Shown here piece by piece: positions 1 through 6,868 of a stretch of DNA of 15,189 bases. Source of the DNA: an uncultured Flavobacteriaceae bacterium (lineage in GTDB: Bacteria > Bacteroidota > Bacteroidia > Flavobacteriales > Flavobacteriaceae). Location of the stretch: NCBI GenBank assembly GCA_913031655.1, contig CAJWFY010000023.1, positions 1-15,189 on the forward strand, written 5' to 3'. The position numbers and the translations under genes are program-made. The notes below the pieces were generated by a model, which saw nothing but the letters and a program-made list of their open reading frames with translations, was not told the DNA's origin and did not search any database. Every line of letters begins with the position of its first letter. Position 1 is the first letter of the stretch.

Positions 1-11
1 TAATAGATGCT

Positions 12-19
12 TATATTTA
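12..19 (+). promoter_or_regulatory. Candidate -7 box for the small basic protein gene
   Basis: The sequence TATATTTA matches the Bacteroidota -7 consensus TAnnTTTG at every fixed position except the last. It ends 15 bases before the ATG at 35, a spacing like other boxes in this window. No convincing -33 element can be judged because the window begins just upstream. Confidence 0.4.
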
Positions 20-34
20 TAAAAAACAATTCTC

Positions 35-160
35 ATGAGCAGTAAATTTTTTGGAAATAGTAAAACGAAAACGGCGCAAGGCGAAAAAAATAAAAAAGTA
101 GCAACCCCAAGAGCTACAAAAAGAACAACTGCAGTTCGAAAAACCGGAAGAGGAAAATAA
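35..160 (+). CDS. 41-residue basic small protein, function unknown
   Basis: The open frame starts at ATG 35 and stops at TAA 158-160. It encodes 41 residues beginning MSSKFFGNSK and ending VRKTGRGK. About a third of the residues are Lys or Arg, with no acidic cluster, no hydrophobic segment and no cysteines. The protein is therefore likely disordered alone and could bind RNA or another polyanion. I do not recognise a named family. A -7-like box lies 15 bases upstream, and the next gene, a DUF2452 protein, has its own box after this stop, so the gene is probably transcribed alone. The composition resembles small ribosome-associated basic proteins, but that is inference only. Support for it being real is the good promoter spacing, the clean ATG and the biased, protein-like composition. 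Confidence 0.55.
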   Translation: MSSKFFGNSKTKTAQGEKNKKVATPRATKRTTAVRKTGRGK

Positions 161-213
161 ACGTGTTTCTTTCGTAACATCCATTATCAAAAATCATCCA
201 ACACTTATTTAGC

Positions 214-221
214 TATCTTTG
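214..221 (+). promoter_or_regulatory. -7 promoter box upstream of the DUF2452 gene
   Basis: TATCTTTG is an exact match to the Bacteroidota -7 element TAnnTTTG. It ends 14 bases before the TTG start at 236. The box supports that start, because no ATG occurs in frame between the preceding stop and this point, and the frame upstream of the box would not be transcribed from it. A -33 TTG-type element is not obvious. Confidence 0.6.
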
Positions 222-235
222 TTAAAAATTATCTG

Positions 236-631
236 TTGAAAGAAAAGAAGCCCGATAATGTCGTCTGGGACGAAACTCAAGAAAATTATATTGCTAAACT
301 TCTGCCCTATGCGAGTAGTATAAGCGGACCAATCATTGAAGTTCCTAATGTTGGTGCTTTTAAAAAGAAAGGAGTTGACAGGGTTTCTAAACAGTTTCAG
401 GCAGAACTAAACGACTTACAACAAAAGATCAAATCCTTTGTTTCACTTGCTAAAGACACTCAACAGGTCTATTCTGCGCGTTTTAAATTTGAACCAATTG
501 TTGGAGAAACCTATCATCTTTACCAAGGAAAAAAAGAGACTTTTCTTTCCTTAATTCCACCAAACCAATGGAGGAAAGAACATTTGGGAACGTTTCTATT
601 AAACGGGGATTATAAATGGGAGCGTTTATAA
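236..631 (+). CDS. DUF2452 family protein
   Basis: This 131-residue soluble protein of unknown function matches the DUF2452 family, common in Bacteroidota. The N-terminal KKPDNVVWDE and the central motif ARFKFEPIVGETYHLY (residues 81-96) are the features I recognise. The C-terminal part, roughly residues 100-131 and ending NGDYKWERL, also fits. There is no signal peptide or membrane segment, so it should be cytoplasmic. The start is TTG 236: family members begin just before the KKPDNVV segment, no ATG is available in frame upstream, and a -7 box lies 14 bases before it. Length is near the family norm. Residues 45-75 are charged and likely helical. It stands between an unknown small gene and rbfA, which gives no clear functional hint. 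Confidence 0.85.
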   Translation: MKEKKPDNVVWDETQENYIAKLLPYASSISGPIIEVPNVGAFKKKGVDRVSKQFQAELNDLQQKIKSFVSLAKDTQQVYSARFKFEPIVGETYHLYQGKKETFLSLIPPNQWRKEHLGTFLLNGDYKWERL

Positions 632-640
632 GCGCTTTTT
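618..640 (+). terminator. Weak intrinsic terminator at the end of the DUF2452 gene
   Basis: AGCG at 621-624 pairs with CGCT at 633-636 across an 8-base loop. The stem may extend through G-U pairs from the preceding Gs to the following Ts, and a T run occupies 636-641. The stem includes the last codons and stop of the DUF2452 gene. It is short, so termination may be partial. Its position just ahead of the rbfA promoter is consistent with a gene boundary. Confidence 0.35.
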
Positions 641-646
641 TATGCG

Positions 647-654
647 TATTTTTG
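647..654 (+). promoter_or_regulatory. -7 promoter box immediately upstream of rbfA
   Basis: TATTTTTG matches TAnnTTTG exactly. Only four bases (655-658) separate it from the rbfA ATG. With transcription usually starting about 5-7 bases after this element, the message would begin at or next to the start codon. The rbfA mRNA could therefore be leaderless. Confidence 0.5.
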
Positions 655-658
655 TTTA

Positions 659-1060
659 ATGGATAAACAAGAGACGCCAAGGCAAAAAAAAATAAATAAG
701 GTTTTACAGGAAGAAGTAGCTACCCTTTTACAAGGTGCTATTAGACAACAAGGCGTAAGTAACTTGATGATTTCGGTTACAAAAGTTCATGTAACTTCAG
801 ATTTAACCTCTGCCAAAATATACCTTAGTATTTTTCCTGCTAAAAATGCTGAAACATACTTTAAAAATTTAAAGGAAAATCGTTTTCAGCTCCGTCATGA
901 TTTGTCTCAACGAATGAAGAACCAATTAAGAAGAGTCCCTGATCTATCTTTTTACATTGATGACTCTCTAGACTATATAGATCAGATTGAAAAAGAATTA
1001 AAAGAAGGGGAAAACCCTTTAAAAAACATAACGACACTAGAGCCAAGACAAAAAAGATAA
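659..1060 (+). CDS. rbfA: Ribosome-binding factor A (30S maturation)
   Basis: RbfA is a small KH-fold protein that binds free 30S subunits in the cytoplasm and assists late 16S rRNA maturation, notably during cold adaptation. The 133 residues cover the whole family. They include the N-terminal ETPRQKKINKVLQEEVA helix, the strand around residues 35-58 (LMISVTKVHVTSDLTSAKIY), HDLSQRMKNQLRRVPDLSFY near residues 80-99, and the closing DDSLDYIDQIE. The ATG at 659 agrees with the usual family N-terminus. The 27-base gap to the downstream permease gene, with no terminator, suggests cotranscription. The gene contains a run of nine A (684-692) in codons 9-12. A -7 box ends four bases before the start. 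Confidence 0.95.
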   Translation: MDKQETPRQKKINKVLQEEVATLLQGAIRQQGVSNLMISVTKVHVTSDLTSAKIYLSIFPAKNAETYFKNLKENRFQLRHDLSQRMKNQLRRVPDLSFYIDDSLDYIDQIEKELKEGENPLKNITTLEPRQKR

Positions 1061-1087
1061 GCTGGCTTTTAATATTAAGTAAAAAGA

Positions 1088-2299
1088 ATGACCTATTCAT
1101 TAAAAATCGCTTGGCGTTATTTCTTTTCTAAAAGTCAGCAAACGGTTATTAACCGTATTAATGTCTTTGCTCTTTTCATGGTTGTAACAGCTACCGCAGC
1201 GTTATTTATAGTTTTAAGTGCTTTTGGTGGCCTTAAAGACTTTGGGCTTTCTTTCACAAACTCCTTTGATCCCGACTATGAAATTGTTCCTGTTCGGGGT
1301 AAGTATTTAACCCTTTCGGAAAATACGCTTTCGGAACTTGAATCTCTCCCATCAATAATTTCTGTAGCACAAGAAGTGGAAGAAAAGGTTTTTCTGTCTT
1401 TTAATGAAAAAAATCAGGTTGCCTATTTAAAGGCTGTTTCGGAAAACTATACAAATGTAGTGGGTGTAGACTCTTTAATCGCTCTTGGAAATTGGCTCTC
1501 ATTTAAGGGTCCTGAGGCAGTGCTTGGTTTTGGCATTGCAGGAAACATGAGTGTAAGTGTCTTTGATTACAACACGTTTTTAAACATTACGGTGCCCAAA
1601 AAAAAGAAAAATGGCCCTTTAGATCAAAACCCTTTTTTAACTAAACCCTCGGTGGTCGTAGGCTTGTATCAAATTAGTGAAGACTTAGACAAAAAGTACG
1701 TATTTGCTGACCTGGCTTTTGGTCAGGAATTAATGGGGCTATCCCCAAATAATTTTTCGTCCATTGTTCTAAAAACAGCAGAAAACGTAACCAAAAAAAA
1801 GCTGGGAAAAGAAATTGCTCCCTATTTTAGGGATCCAATAAATCTAGTTTCAAGATCCGAACAAAACGCTGCCCTTCATAAAATGCTGAACGTAGAACAC
1901 CTTGCTATATATTTTATTTTTACACTGGTAATGATTATTGCTCTTTTTAATGTAATTGGTGCTTTAATTATGATGTTTTTAGATAAGCGTGGGGAAATAA
2001 AAATTCTTTTAGCAATGGGTGCTCAACCAAAAGGAATATATAAACTTTTTTTTAATGTGGGATTATTAATATGTGGCTTTGGAGGGGGCGTTGGCATTAT
2101 CATTGGGATTATTATTGTTGGTCTACAGTCTTTATTTCCGTTTATTTATGTTCCCGGAACCTCTTTGGCATATCCGGTTTTATTTGAATTAAAAAATATT
2201 TTTATAGTTGTCGGTACGGTGATGGTTTTGGGAACTTTGAGTACCGCATGGGCAACAAGAGGATTAGCTAAAAAAGCTCGATCTTATGCAGTTTCATAA
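1088..2299 (+). CDS. FtsX/LolE-family ABC transporter permease
   Basis: This is a 403-residue inner-membrane permease of the type that works with a separate ATPase to move or extract lipoproteins or other envelope substrates (LolC/LolE/MacB-like). Visible layout: a short cytoplasmic N-terminus (SLKIAWRYFFSK), TM1 at about 25-47, a periplasmic MacB-PCD-like domain from about 50 to 268, then three TM helices at about 272-297, 318-345 and 370-390. The loop DKRGEIKILLAMGAQPKGI (299-317) is the FtsX cytoplasmic coupling loop that contacts the ATPase. No ATPase gene lies beside it, so it must use a partner encoded elsewhere. It follows rbfA by 27 bases. Its 3' end overlaps dusB on the other strand by 16 bases. 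Substrate is unknown; lipoprotein release is inferred from the family only. Confidence 0.88.
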   Translation: MTYSLKIAWRYFFSKSQQTVINRINVFALFMVVTATAALFIVLSAFGGLKDFGLSFTNSFDPDYEIVPVRGKYLTLSENTLSELESLPSIISVAQEVEEKVFLSFNEKNQVAYLKAVSENYTNVVGVDSLIALGNWLSFKGPEAVLGFGIAGNMSVSVFDYNTFLNITVPKKKKNGPLDQNPFLTKPSVVVGLYQISEDLDKKYVFADLAFGQELMGLSPNNFSSIVLKTAENVTKKKLGKEIAPYFRDPINLVSRSEQNAALHKMLNVEHLAIYFIFTLVMIIALFNVIGALIMMFLDKRGEIKILLAMGAQPKGIYKLFFNVGLLICGFGGGVGIIIGIIIVGLQSLFPFIYVPGTSLAYPVLFELKNIFIVVGTVMVLGTLSTAWATRGLAKKARSYAVS

Positions 2300-3276
2300 G
2301 AAGAGAATTGCTCTAGTATCTCATTAAAAACTTCAAAAACACCCGCAGATTCGTTTGATGTAACCATTCGAGTACGAAGAGGCTTAAAGTTTGGGATTCC
2401 CTTAAAATAATTAGTGTAATGCCGGCGAGTTTCAAGCACTCCTTGAGTTTCTCCCTTCCAGCCAATGGCCATTTCTAAGTGACGTCTTGCTATCTCAACC
2501 CTATCTTCAATGTTAGGAGCTATTGCGTATTTTCCTGTGGCTAAAAAGTGTTTTACTTCATTAAAAAACCACGGATTTCCGATGCTCGCTCTACCAATCA
2601 TTGCTCCATCTAATCCAAATTCATCTCGCATTAATTTAGCTTTCTCTGGAGAATTTACATCACCATTTCCGAAAATAGGAATGTGCATGCGTTGATTGTT
2701 TTTCACTTCGGCAATTGGCAGCCAGTTTGCCTCACCTTTATACATTTGTGCACGAGTTCTTCCGTGGATAGAAAGTGCTTTTGCCCCCGCATCTTGGAGT
2801 CGTTCTGCAACCTCAACAATTTTGATCGAAGAATCGTCCCATCCCAAGCGCGTTTTTACCGTAATGGGAAGGCCAGTGTGCTTGGCCATTTCCTCTGTAA
2901 GTTTAACCATTAAAGGAATATCTCTTAAAATACCTGCACCCGCACCTTTGCTTACTACCTTCTTAACAGGACACCCAAAATTTATATCAATTATGTCTGG
3001 TTTTGAAGCCTCTACAATCTCCACTGAACGAAGCATTGAATCTAGGTTAGCTCCAAAAATTTGGATTCCAACCGGGCGCTCTTTTTCGTAAATATCTAAT
3101 TTTTGGACACTTTTGGCAGCATCACGTATTAGTCCTTCTGAAGAAATGAATTCTGTATAAACAACATCTGCTCCTTGTTCTTTACAAAGCGCGCGAAAAG
3201 GCGGGTCACTTACGTCCTCCATTGGAGCTAAAAGCAATGGAAAATCAATTAATTCTATGTCTCCAATTTTAACCAA
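2284..3276 (-). CDS. dusB: tRNA-dihydrouridine synthase
   Basis: This is an FMN-dependent cytoplasmic enzyme that reduces uridines of the tRNA D-loop with NADPH. Numbered from TTG 3276 (330 residues) it shows the TIM-barrel Dus fold. APMEDVSDPPFR (17-28) is the FMN-binding start and GIQIFG ends near 75. DINFGCPVKKVV carries the catalytic Cys at 102, VKTRLGW lies near 140-146, and HGRTRAQMYKG and NGDVNSP follow. The closing region HYTNYFKGIPNFKPLR also fits the family. An in-frame GTG at 3309 would add 11 residues. I prefer TTG 3276 because homologues begin MVKIGDIEL and because a -7-like box at 3290-3297 would lie inside the longer version. The gene is divergent from lepA and converges on, and overlaps, the permease gene. 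Confidence 0.93.
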   Translation of the reverse strand: MVKIGDIELIDFPLLLAPMEDVSDPPFRALCKEQGADVVYTEFISSEGLIRDAAKSVQKLDIYEKERPVGIQIFGANLDSMLRSVEIVEASKPDIIDINFGCPVKKVVSKGAGAGILRDIPLMVKLTEEMAKHTGLPITVKTRLGWDDSSIKIVEVAERLQDAGAKALSIHGRTRAQMYKGEANWLPIAEVKNNQRMHIPIFGNGDVNSPEKAKLMRDEFGLDGAMIGRASIGNPWFFNEVKHFLATGKYAIAPNIEDRVEIARRHLEMAIGWKGETQGVLETRRHYTNYFKGIPNFKPLRTRMVTSNESAGVFEVFNEILEQFSSYETA

Positions 3277-3289
3277 GGTCTTTTTTTTG

Positions 3290-3297
3290 TAAAAATA
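3290..3297 (-). promoter_or_regulatory. Candidate -7 box for dusB
   Basis: Read on the minus strand this is TATTTTTA, a TAnnTTTG match except for the last base. It ends 13 bases before the TTG at 3276, the same spacing seen for the DUF2452 and PhnA-like genes. The match supports the shorter DusB start. Confidence 0.4.
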
Positions 3298-3352
3298 AAG
3301 AAAAGACACGGTATTTCGATGATTTAGTTTCTCCAGAAAAGAGGGCTAAATT

Positions 3353-3377
3353 AAAAGGTCACTTTAAAACACCTTTT
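3353..3377. repeat. Inverted repeat in the dusB-lepA intergenic region
   Basis: AAAAGGT (3353-3359) and ACCTTTT (3371-3377) form a perfect 7-bp dyad with an 11-base loop, flanked by A/T runs. It lies between divergent genes, so no gene end explains it as a terminator. The rest of this roughly 240-bp stretch is AT-rich sequence holding the two promoters and a second small dyad. I see no RNA gene or small open frame that I would defend in it. Confidence 0.3.
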
Positions 3378-3471
3378 TAGATCTTCTAAATCAAGAACCT
3401 TTTGTGGAGAATCATTCTAATAAAACATCTGTTTAACAACAAAAACTATATTTTATTAAAACAGAAATGGG

Positions 3472-3486
3472 ACAGCACAAAGCTGT
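3472..3486. promoter_or_regulatory. lepA: Small dyad in the lepA promoter spacer
   Basis: ACAGC (3472-3476), a 5-base spacer and GCTGT (3482-3486) form a perfect 5-bp dyad. Its last T is the first base of the lepA -7 box, so a protein bound here would overlap RNA polymerase. Five bases per arm is short enough to arise by chance. Confidence 0.25.
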
Positions 3487-3493
3487 ATATTTG
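3486..3493 (+). promoter_or_regulatory. lepA: -7 promoter box upstream of lepA
   Basis: TATATTTG matches the Bacteroidota -7 consensus TAnnTTTG exactly and ends 23 bases before the lepA ATG. The leader between box and ATG is short and lacks a Shine-Dalgarno sequence. Confidence 0.6.
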
Positions 3494-3516
3494 CGCTTAG
3501 CAACGAAATTGCCGAA

Positions 3517-5313
3517 ATGAAGAACATTCGAAACTTTTGTATTATTGCCCACATTGATCACGGTAAAAGCACCTTGGCAGACCGTCTTTTAGACTCTACT
3601 GGAGCTGTTACTGAGCGTGAAAAACAGAATCAATTATTGGATAATATGGATTTGGAGCGTGAAAGAGGGATAACAATTAAGTCCCACGCAATTCAAATGG
3701 AATATGAGCATAAAGGAGAGGCCTATATTCTCAATCTAATTGATACCCCAGGACATGTTGATTTTTCATACGAAGTCTCGCGTTCTATAGCGGCATGTGA
3801 AGGCGCGCTTCTTGTGGTGGATGCTGCACAAAGCATTCAGGCACAAACCATTTCAAATCTTTATTTGGCCTTAGAAAATGATTTAGAAATTATTCCTGTC
3901 CTTAACAAAGTAGACCTTCCCTCTGCAAACATCGAAGAGGTTACCGATGATATTGTAGATCTACTAGGATGTAATCCTGATGATATTATACCTGCCTCAG
4001 CAAAAACTGGCCTGGGAATTAAAGAGATTTTATCGGCAGTTATTGATCGTGTTCCTTCTCCTAAAGGAAGTGAAGACGCCCCTTTACAAGCATTGATTTT
4101 TGATTCTGTTTATAACCCCTTTCGTGGTGTAGAAACATATTTTAGAGTTTTAAACGGAACTATTGAAAAGGGGCAAAAAATTCAATTCCTTGCTACTGGT
4201 AAAACTTATTTTGCGGATGAAATTGGAACGCTCAAATTAAAGCAAGAACCTAAAAAAAAGATTTGTGCGGGAGATGTTGGATACCTAATTACGGGAATTA
4301 AGGAGGCTAAAGAAATTAAAGTAGGCGACACCATAACTGACCCCGAAAGGGCTACCACAGAAGCCGTTTCTGGATTTGAAGAGGTAAAGCCAATGGTCTT
4401 TGCGGGAATTTATCCTGTTGACACAGAGGAATATGAAGAGCTTCGCGCCTCTATGGAAAAACTACAGTTGAACGATGCATCCTTAGTTTTCTCCCCCGAA
4501 AGTTCTGCGGCCCTGGGATTTGGTTTCCGTTGTGGCTTTTTGGGAATGCTACATTTGGAAATTATTCAAGAACGCTTAGAGCGTGAATTTAATATGTCGG
4601 TAATTACGACAGTTCCCAATGTTTCATACCATGCATTTACCAGAAAAAATCCGCAAGAAATTTTACTGGTTAACAATCCTTCTGACCTTCCAGACCCCTC
4701 TTTTTTAGAACGCGTTGAAGAACCATATATTAAAGCTACTATTATCACAAAATCTGATTTTGTGGGAAATGTAATGTCTCTTTGTATTGAAAAAAGAGGA
4801 CAGATTTCCAATCAAACATATTTAACTACAGAGCGTGTTGAGCTTACTTTTGATATGCCGCTTGCGGAAATTGTTTTTGACTTTTATGACCGCTTAAAAA
4901 CGGTTTCTAAAGGCTATGCCTCTTTTGACTACGCACCAATTGGATTGCGCCCTTCTAAGCTTGTTAAGGTTGATATTCTATTAAACGCTAGCCCTGTTGA
5001 TGCTCTGTCTGCTTTAATTCACACAGATAATGCCTATAATATTGGTAAAAAAATGTGTGAAAAATTACGCCAACTCATCCCTCGACAACAGTTTGATATT
5101 CCTATTCAAGCGGCCATTGGGGCGAAAATAATATCGCGAGAAACCATTAAAGCTCTCCGAAAAGATGTTACCGCTAAATGTTATGGTGGAGATATCTCTC
5201 GAAAAAGGAAGCTGCTTGAAAAACAGAAAAAAGGAAAGAAAAAAATGCGGCAAGTTGGAAATGTAGAAATTCCGCAACAAGCTTTTATGGCGGTTTTAAA
5301 GCTAAATGATTAA
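3517..5313 (+). CDS. lepA: Elongation factor 4 (LepA), ribosome-associated GTPase
   Basis: LepA is a translational GTPase related to EF-G. It binds the ribosome and is linked to back-translocation or 30S assembly under stress. The 598 residues equal the usual family length. GTPase motifs are clear: G1 AHIDHGKST (11-19), G2 RGITI (50-54), G3 DTPGH (76-80), G4 NKVD (130-133) and G5 SAK (161-163). Domain II, the EF-G III and V-like domains (around FGFRCGFLGMLHLEI) and the LepA-specific C-terminal domain follow. The latter contains KKMRQVGNVEIPQQAFMAVL near the end. The ATG at 3517 gives the standard MKNIRNFCIIAHIDHGKST beginning. It has its own promoter box and a terminator four bases after the stop, so it is probably monocistronic. 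No missing motif or frameshift is seen. Confidence 0.97.
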   Translation: MKNIRNFCIIAHIDHGKSTLADRLLDSTGAVTEREKQNQLLDNMDLERERGITIKSHAIQMEYEHKGEAYILNLIDTPGHVDFSYEVSRSIAACEGALLVVDAAQSIQAQTISNLYLALENDLEIIPVLNKVDLPSANIEEVTDDIVDLLGCNPDDIIPASAKTGLGIKEILSAVIDRVPSPKGSEDAPLQALIFDSVYNPFRGVETYFRVLNGTIEKGQKIQFLATGKTYFADEIGTLKLKQEPKKKICAGDVGYLITGIKEAKEIKVGDTITDPERATTEAVSGFEEVKPMVFAGIYPVDTEEYEELRASMEKLQLNDASLVFSPESSAALGFGFRCGFLGMLHLEIIQERLEREFNMSVITTVPNVSYHAFTRKNPQEILLVNNPSDLPDPSFLERVEEPYIKATIITKSDFVGNVMSLCIEKRGQISNQTYLTTERVELTFDMPLAEIVFDFYDRLKTVSKGYASFDYAPIGLRPSKLVKVDILLNASPVDALSALIHTDNAYNIGKKMCEKLRQLIPRQQFDIPIQAAIGAKIISRETIKALRKDVTAKCYGGDISRKRKLLEKQKKGKKKMRQVGNVEIPQQAFMAVLKLND

Positions 5314-5316
5314 TTT

Positions 5317-5354
5317 AAAGCGCTAAGCAGGCGCTTTGCTTTGCTTTATTTTTT
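5317..5354 (+). terminator. Intrinsic terminator of lepA
   Basis: AAAGCGC (5317-5323) pairs perfectly with GCGCTTT (5331-5337) around a 7-base loop, four bases after the lepA stop. The downstream sequence is T-rich, with GCTTT repeats and then six consecutive T at 5349-5354. This is the best terminator in the window. Confidence 0.75.
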
Positions 5355-5355
5355 A

Positions 5356-5363
5356 TACATTTC
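5356..5363 (+). promoter_or_regulatory. Candidate -7 box for the GNAT gene
   Basis: TACATTTC matches TAnnTTTG except at the last position. It directly follows the lepA terminator and ends 16 bases before the ATG at 5380. A promoter is expected here because the upstream gene is terminated. Confidence 0.3.
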
Positions 5364-5379
5364 CTTAGAATAATTTCTT

Positions 5380-5841
5380 ATGAAATCTTTGAAATTTGAT
5401 GTTCGAGAAGCTGATTTACAAGACCTTCCAAAATTAAAAGAGTTTGAACAAAGCCTTATTTCTTTTGAAAGACCTTTTGCTCCTAATCTTAAAAAAGGTG
5501 CTATAACATATTATGACATAAATGATTTGATCGTTAGAAAAGATGCTCTTTTTTTGGTGGCAGAAATAGAGGGTGTGCTTGTGGGTTCGGGTTATGGATT
5601 GCTTAAAAATGCTGTTCCTTACAAAATCCCTGCTAAATTCACTTATCTCGGCTTTATGTATGTAGTACCCTCAAATCGTGGAAAGGGTATTATTGGTGAC
5701 ATAATTGAACGACTGATTAAATGGTCTCATGAGAAAAACATTTATGAAATACAGCTGGATGTTTATGCTGAAAATAAATGGGCAATAAAAGCATACGAAA
5801 AAAAGGGCTTTAAACCTGATTTATTGAAAATGCGTCTTTGA
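5380..5841 (+). CDS. GNAT family N-acetyltransferase
   Basis: This 153-residue single-domain protein has the GNAT fold, which transfers an acetyl group from acetyl-CoA to an amine. The N-terminal FDVREADLQDLPKL (6-19) is the typical first strand and helix. FTYLGFMYVVPSNRGKGIIG (87-106) contains strand beta-4 and the pyrophosphate-binding loop R100-G-K-G. Near the C-terminus ENKWAIKAYEKKGF (131-144) is the usual final helix and strand. Residues 30-55, with FAPNL and ITYYDINDL, lie in the variable substrate region. There is no signal peptide, so it is cytoplasmic. The substrate, whether a small molecule or a protein N-terminus, cannot be told from the sequence. A 32-base gap separates it from the M28 peptidase gene, so read-through is possible. 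Confidence 0.9.
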   Translation: MKSLKFDVREADLQDLPKLKEFEQSLISFERPFAPNLKKGAITYYDINDLIVRKDALFLVAEIEGVLVGSGYGLLKNAVPYKIPAKFTYLGFMYVVPSNRGKGIIGDIIERLIKWSHEKNIYEIQLDVYAENKWAIKAYEKKGFKPDLLKMRL

Positions 5842-5855
5842 AACCGATCAAAAAT

Positions 5856-5863
5856 TATTTTTA
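5856..5863 (+). promoter_or_regulatory. Candidate -7 box for the M28 peptidase gene
   Basis: TATTTTTA matches TAnnTTTG except at the last base and ends 10 bases before the ATG at 5874. It sits in an A/T-only stretch, so chance occurrence is more likely than for the other boxes. Confidence 0.25.
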
Positions 5864-5873
5864 ATTTCCTTAT

Positions 5874-6821
5874 ATGAAAAAGTCCCTCGTCGCTCTTAAA
5901 GTTTTTATTCTCTCAAGCTGTGTCAATCAAAGTTCTTATGACCAAGGGGCTATTCGTGATCAGATAACCACAAAAGAAACTAAAGTAATCTTATATACTT
6001 TGGCGAATGACGACATGAAAGGCAGGGATTCAAATAGTGGTGGATATTTTAAAGCTGCCTCTTATGTTACTGAATATTTTAAAAAACATAATATTGCTCC
6101 TTTTTATGAGGCTTATCGAGACTCATTAGTTACAGACAGTATCGTTTCGTTCAATATTGTAGGGCAGATTGGAAAATATAACCCCAAAAGAAAAACAATA
6201 CTAATCGGAGCTCATTTAGACCATGTTGGCATTCAAAACATTGAAGGAGATAATGTGTTTAATGGAGCCAACGACAATGCTGCCGGCTCAACAGCTGTAA
6301 TGCAAATTTCAAGATTTTTAGCCCTACATTCCTGGGAGAAAAATATTATTATTGCTCTTTTTGCAGATGAAGAAAAAGGGCTTAAAGGAGCTCATCATTT
6401 AGCAAATCGCCTAAAAGACGAGAATGTCGATTTAGCTTATATGATAAATTTTGAGATGATTGGAACTGTGTTGACTAGTGGAGAAAACCAGGTATATATG
6501 ACCGGATACAAAATGACGAGCATGGCAGAAGAGATGAATCGCGTTTCTCCAAATTTTGTGCAGTTTCTTCCTGAAGCAAAAGAGTTAAATCTTTTTAGAC
6601 GGTCTGATAATTATGCGTTTTTTAAAGCTTTTAATATTCCTGCTCAAACCCTATCTTCTTTTGATTTTAAAAACTTTGATTTCTACCATAAACCCGGAGA
6701 TGAGCCCGAAAGACTGGCATTAGAAAACATGAATAAAATCATTGGCACCTCTGCCTATACTTTAGCAAGGCTTTTAGAAAAAAATACGTCAATAAAGCTC
6801 TTTCCTAATGAAGACAAATAG
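5874..6821 (+). CDS. M28 family zinc aminopeptidase, probable lipoprotein
   Basis: This 315-residue protein of the M28 peptidase family is a di-zinc aminopeptidase/carboxypeptidase-like hydrolase, probably acting in the periplasm or on the outer membrane. The N-terminus MKKSLVALKVFILSSC is a short lipoprotein signal with a lipobox ending at Cys16. The complete metal site is visible: H114 in GAHLDH, bridging D134 in GANDNAAG, general base E166 and ligand E167 in FADEEKG, E194 in NFEMIG (Asp in many relatives) and H272 in FYHKPGDEPE. An inserted segment of about 50 residues (198-250) separates the last two. It follows the GNAT gene by 32 bases. No downstream gene is clearly cotranscribed, since the next gene has its own box. 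Substrate is unknown; peptide scavenging is the simplest inference. Confidence 0.9.
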   Translation: MKKSLVALKVFILSSCVNQSSYDQGAIRDQITTKETKVILYTLANDDMKGRDSNSGGYFKAASYVTEYFKKHNIAPFYEAYRDSLVTDSIVSFNIVGQIGKYNPKRKTILIGAHLDHVGIQNIEGDNVFNGANDNAAGSTAVMQISRFLALHSWEKNIIIALFADEEKGLKGAHHLANRLKDENVDLAYMINFEMIGTVLTSGENQVYMTGYKMTSMAEEMNRVSPNFVQFLPEAKELNLFRRSDNYAFFKAFNIPAQTLSSFDFKNFDFYHKPGDEPERLALENMNKIIGTSAYTLARLLEKNTSIKLFPNEDK

Positions 6822-6846
6822 GATTTGCATCGTTGTTTTTTCCGCG

Positions 6847-6854
6847 TATCTTTG
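6847..6854 (+). promoter_or_regulatory. -7 promoter box for the PhnA-like, Usp and SulP genes
   Basis: TATCTTTG is an exact TAnnTTTG match, identical to the box before the DUF2452 gene. It ends 14 bases before the ATG at 6869. It lies downstream of an in-frame TTG at 6833, which argues against that TTG being the start. No terminator is visible between here and 10153, so this may drive all three genes. Confidence 0.6.
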
Positions 6855-6868
6855 AGAAAAGCAACTTC

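Noticed and set aside
861..1100. A minus-strand frame across the end of rbfA with a hydrophobic N-terminus
   Set aside because: The hydrophobic stretch is the complement of Lys-rich rbfA codons; no independent support.
2696..3091. A 131-codon open frame on the plus strand inside dusB
   Set aside because: It lies wholly antisense to a well-supported dusB, has no family resemblance, and its residue pattern is what the reverse of a conserved gene produces.
5841..5873. Possible AT-only hairpin between the GNAT and M28 genes as a terminator
   Set aside because: The arms contain only A and T, so the stem would be too weak to count as an intrinsic terminator.
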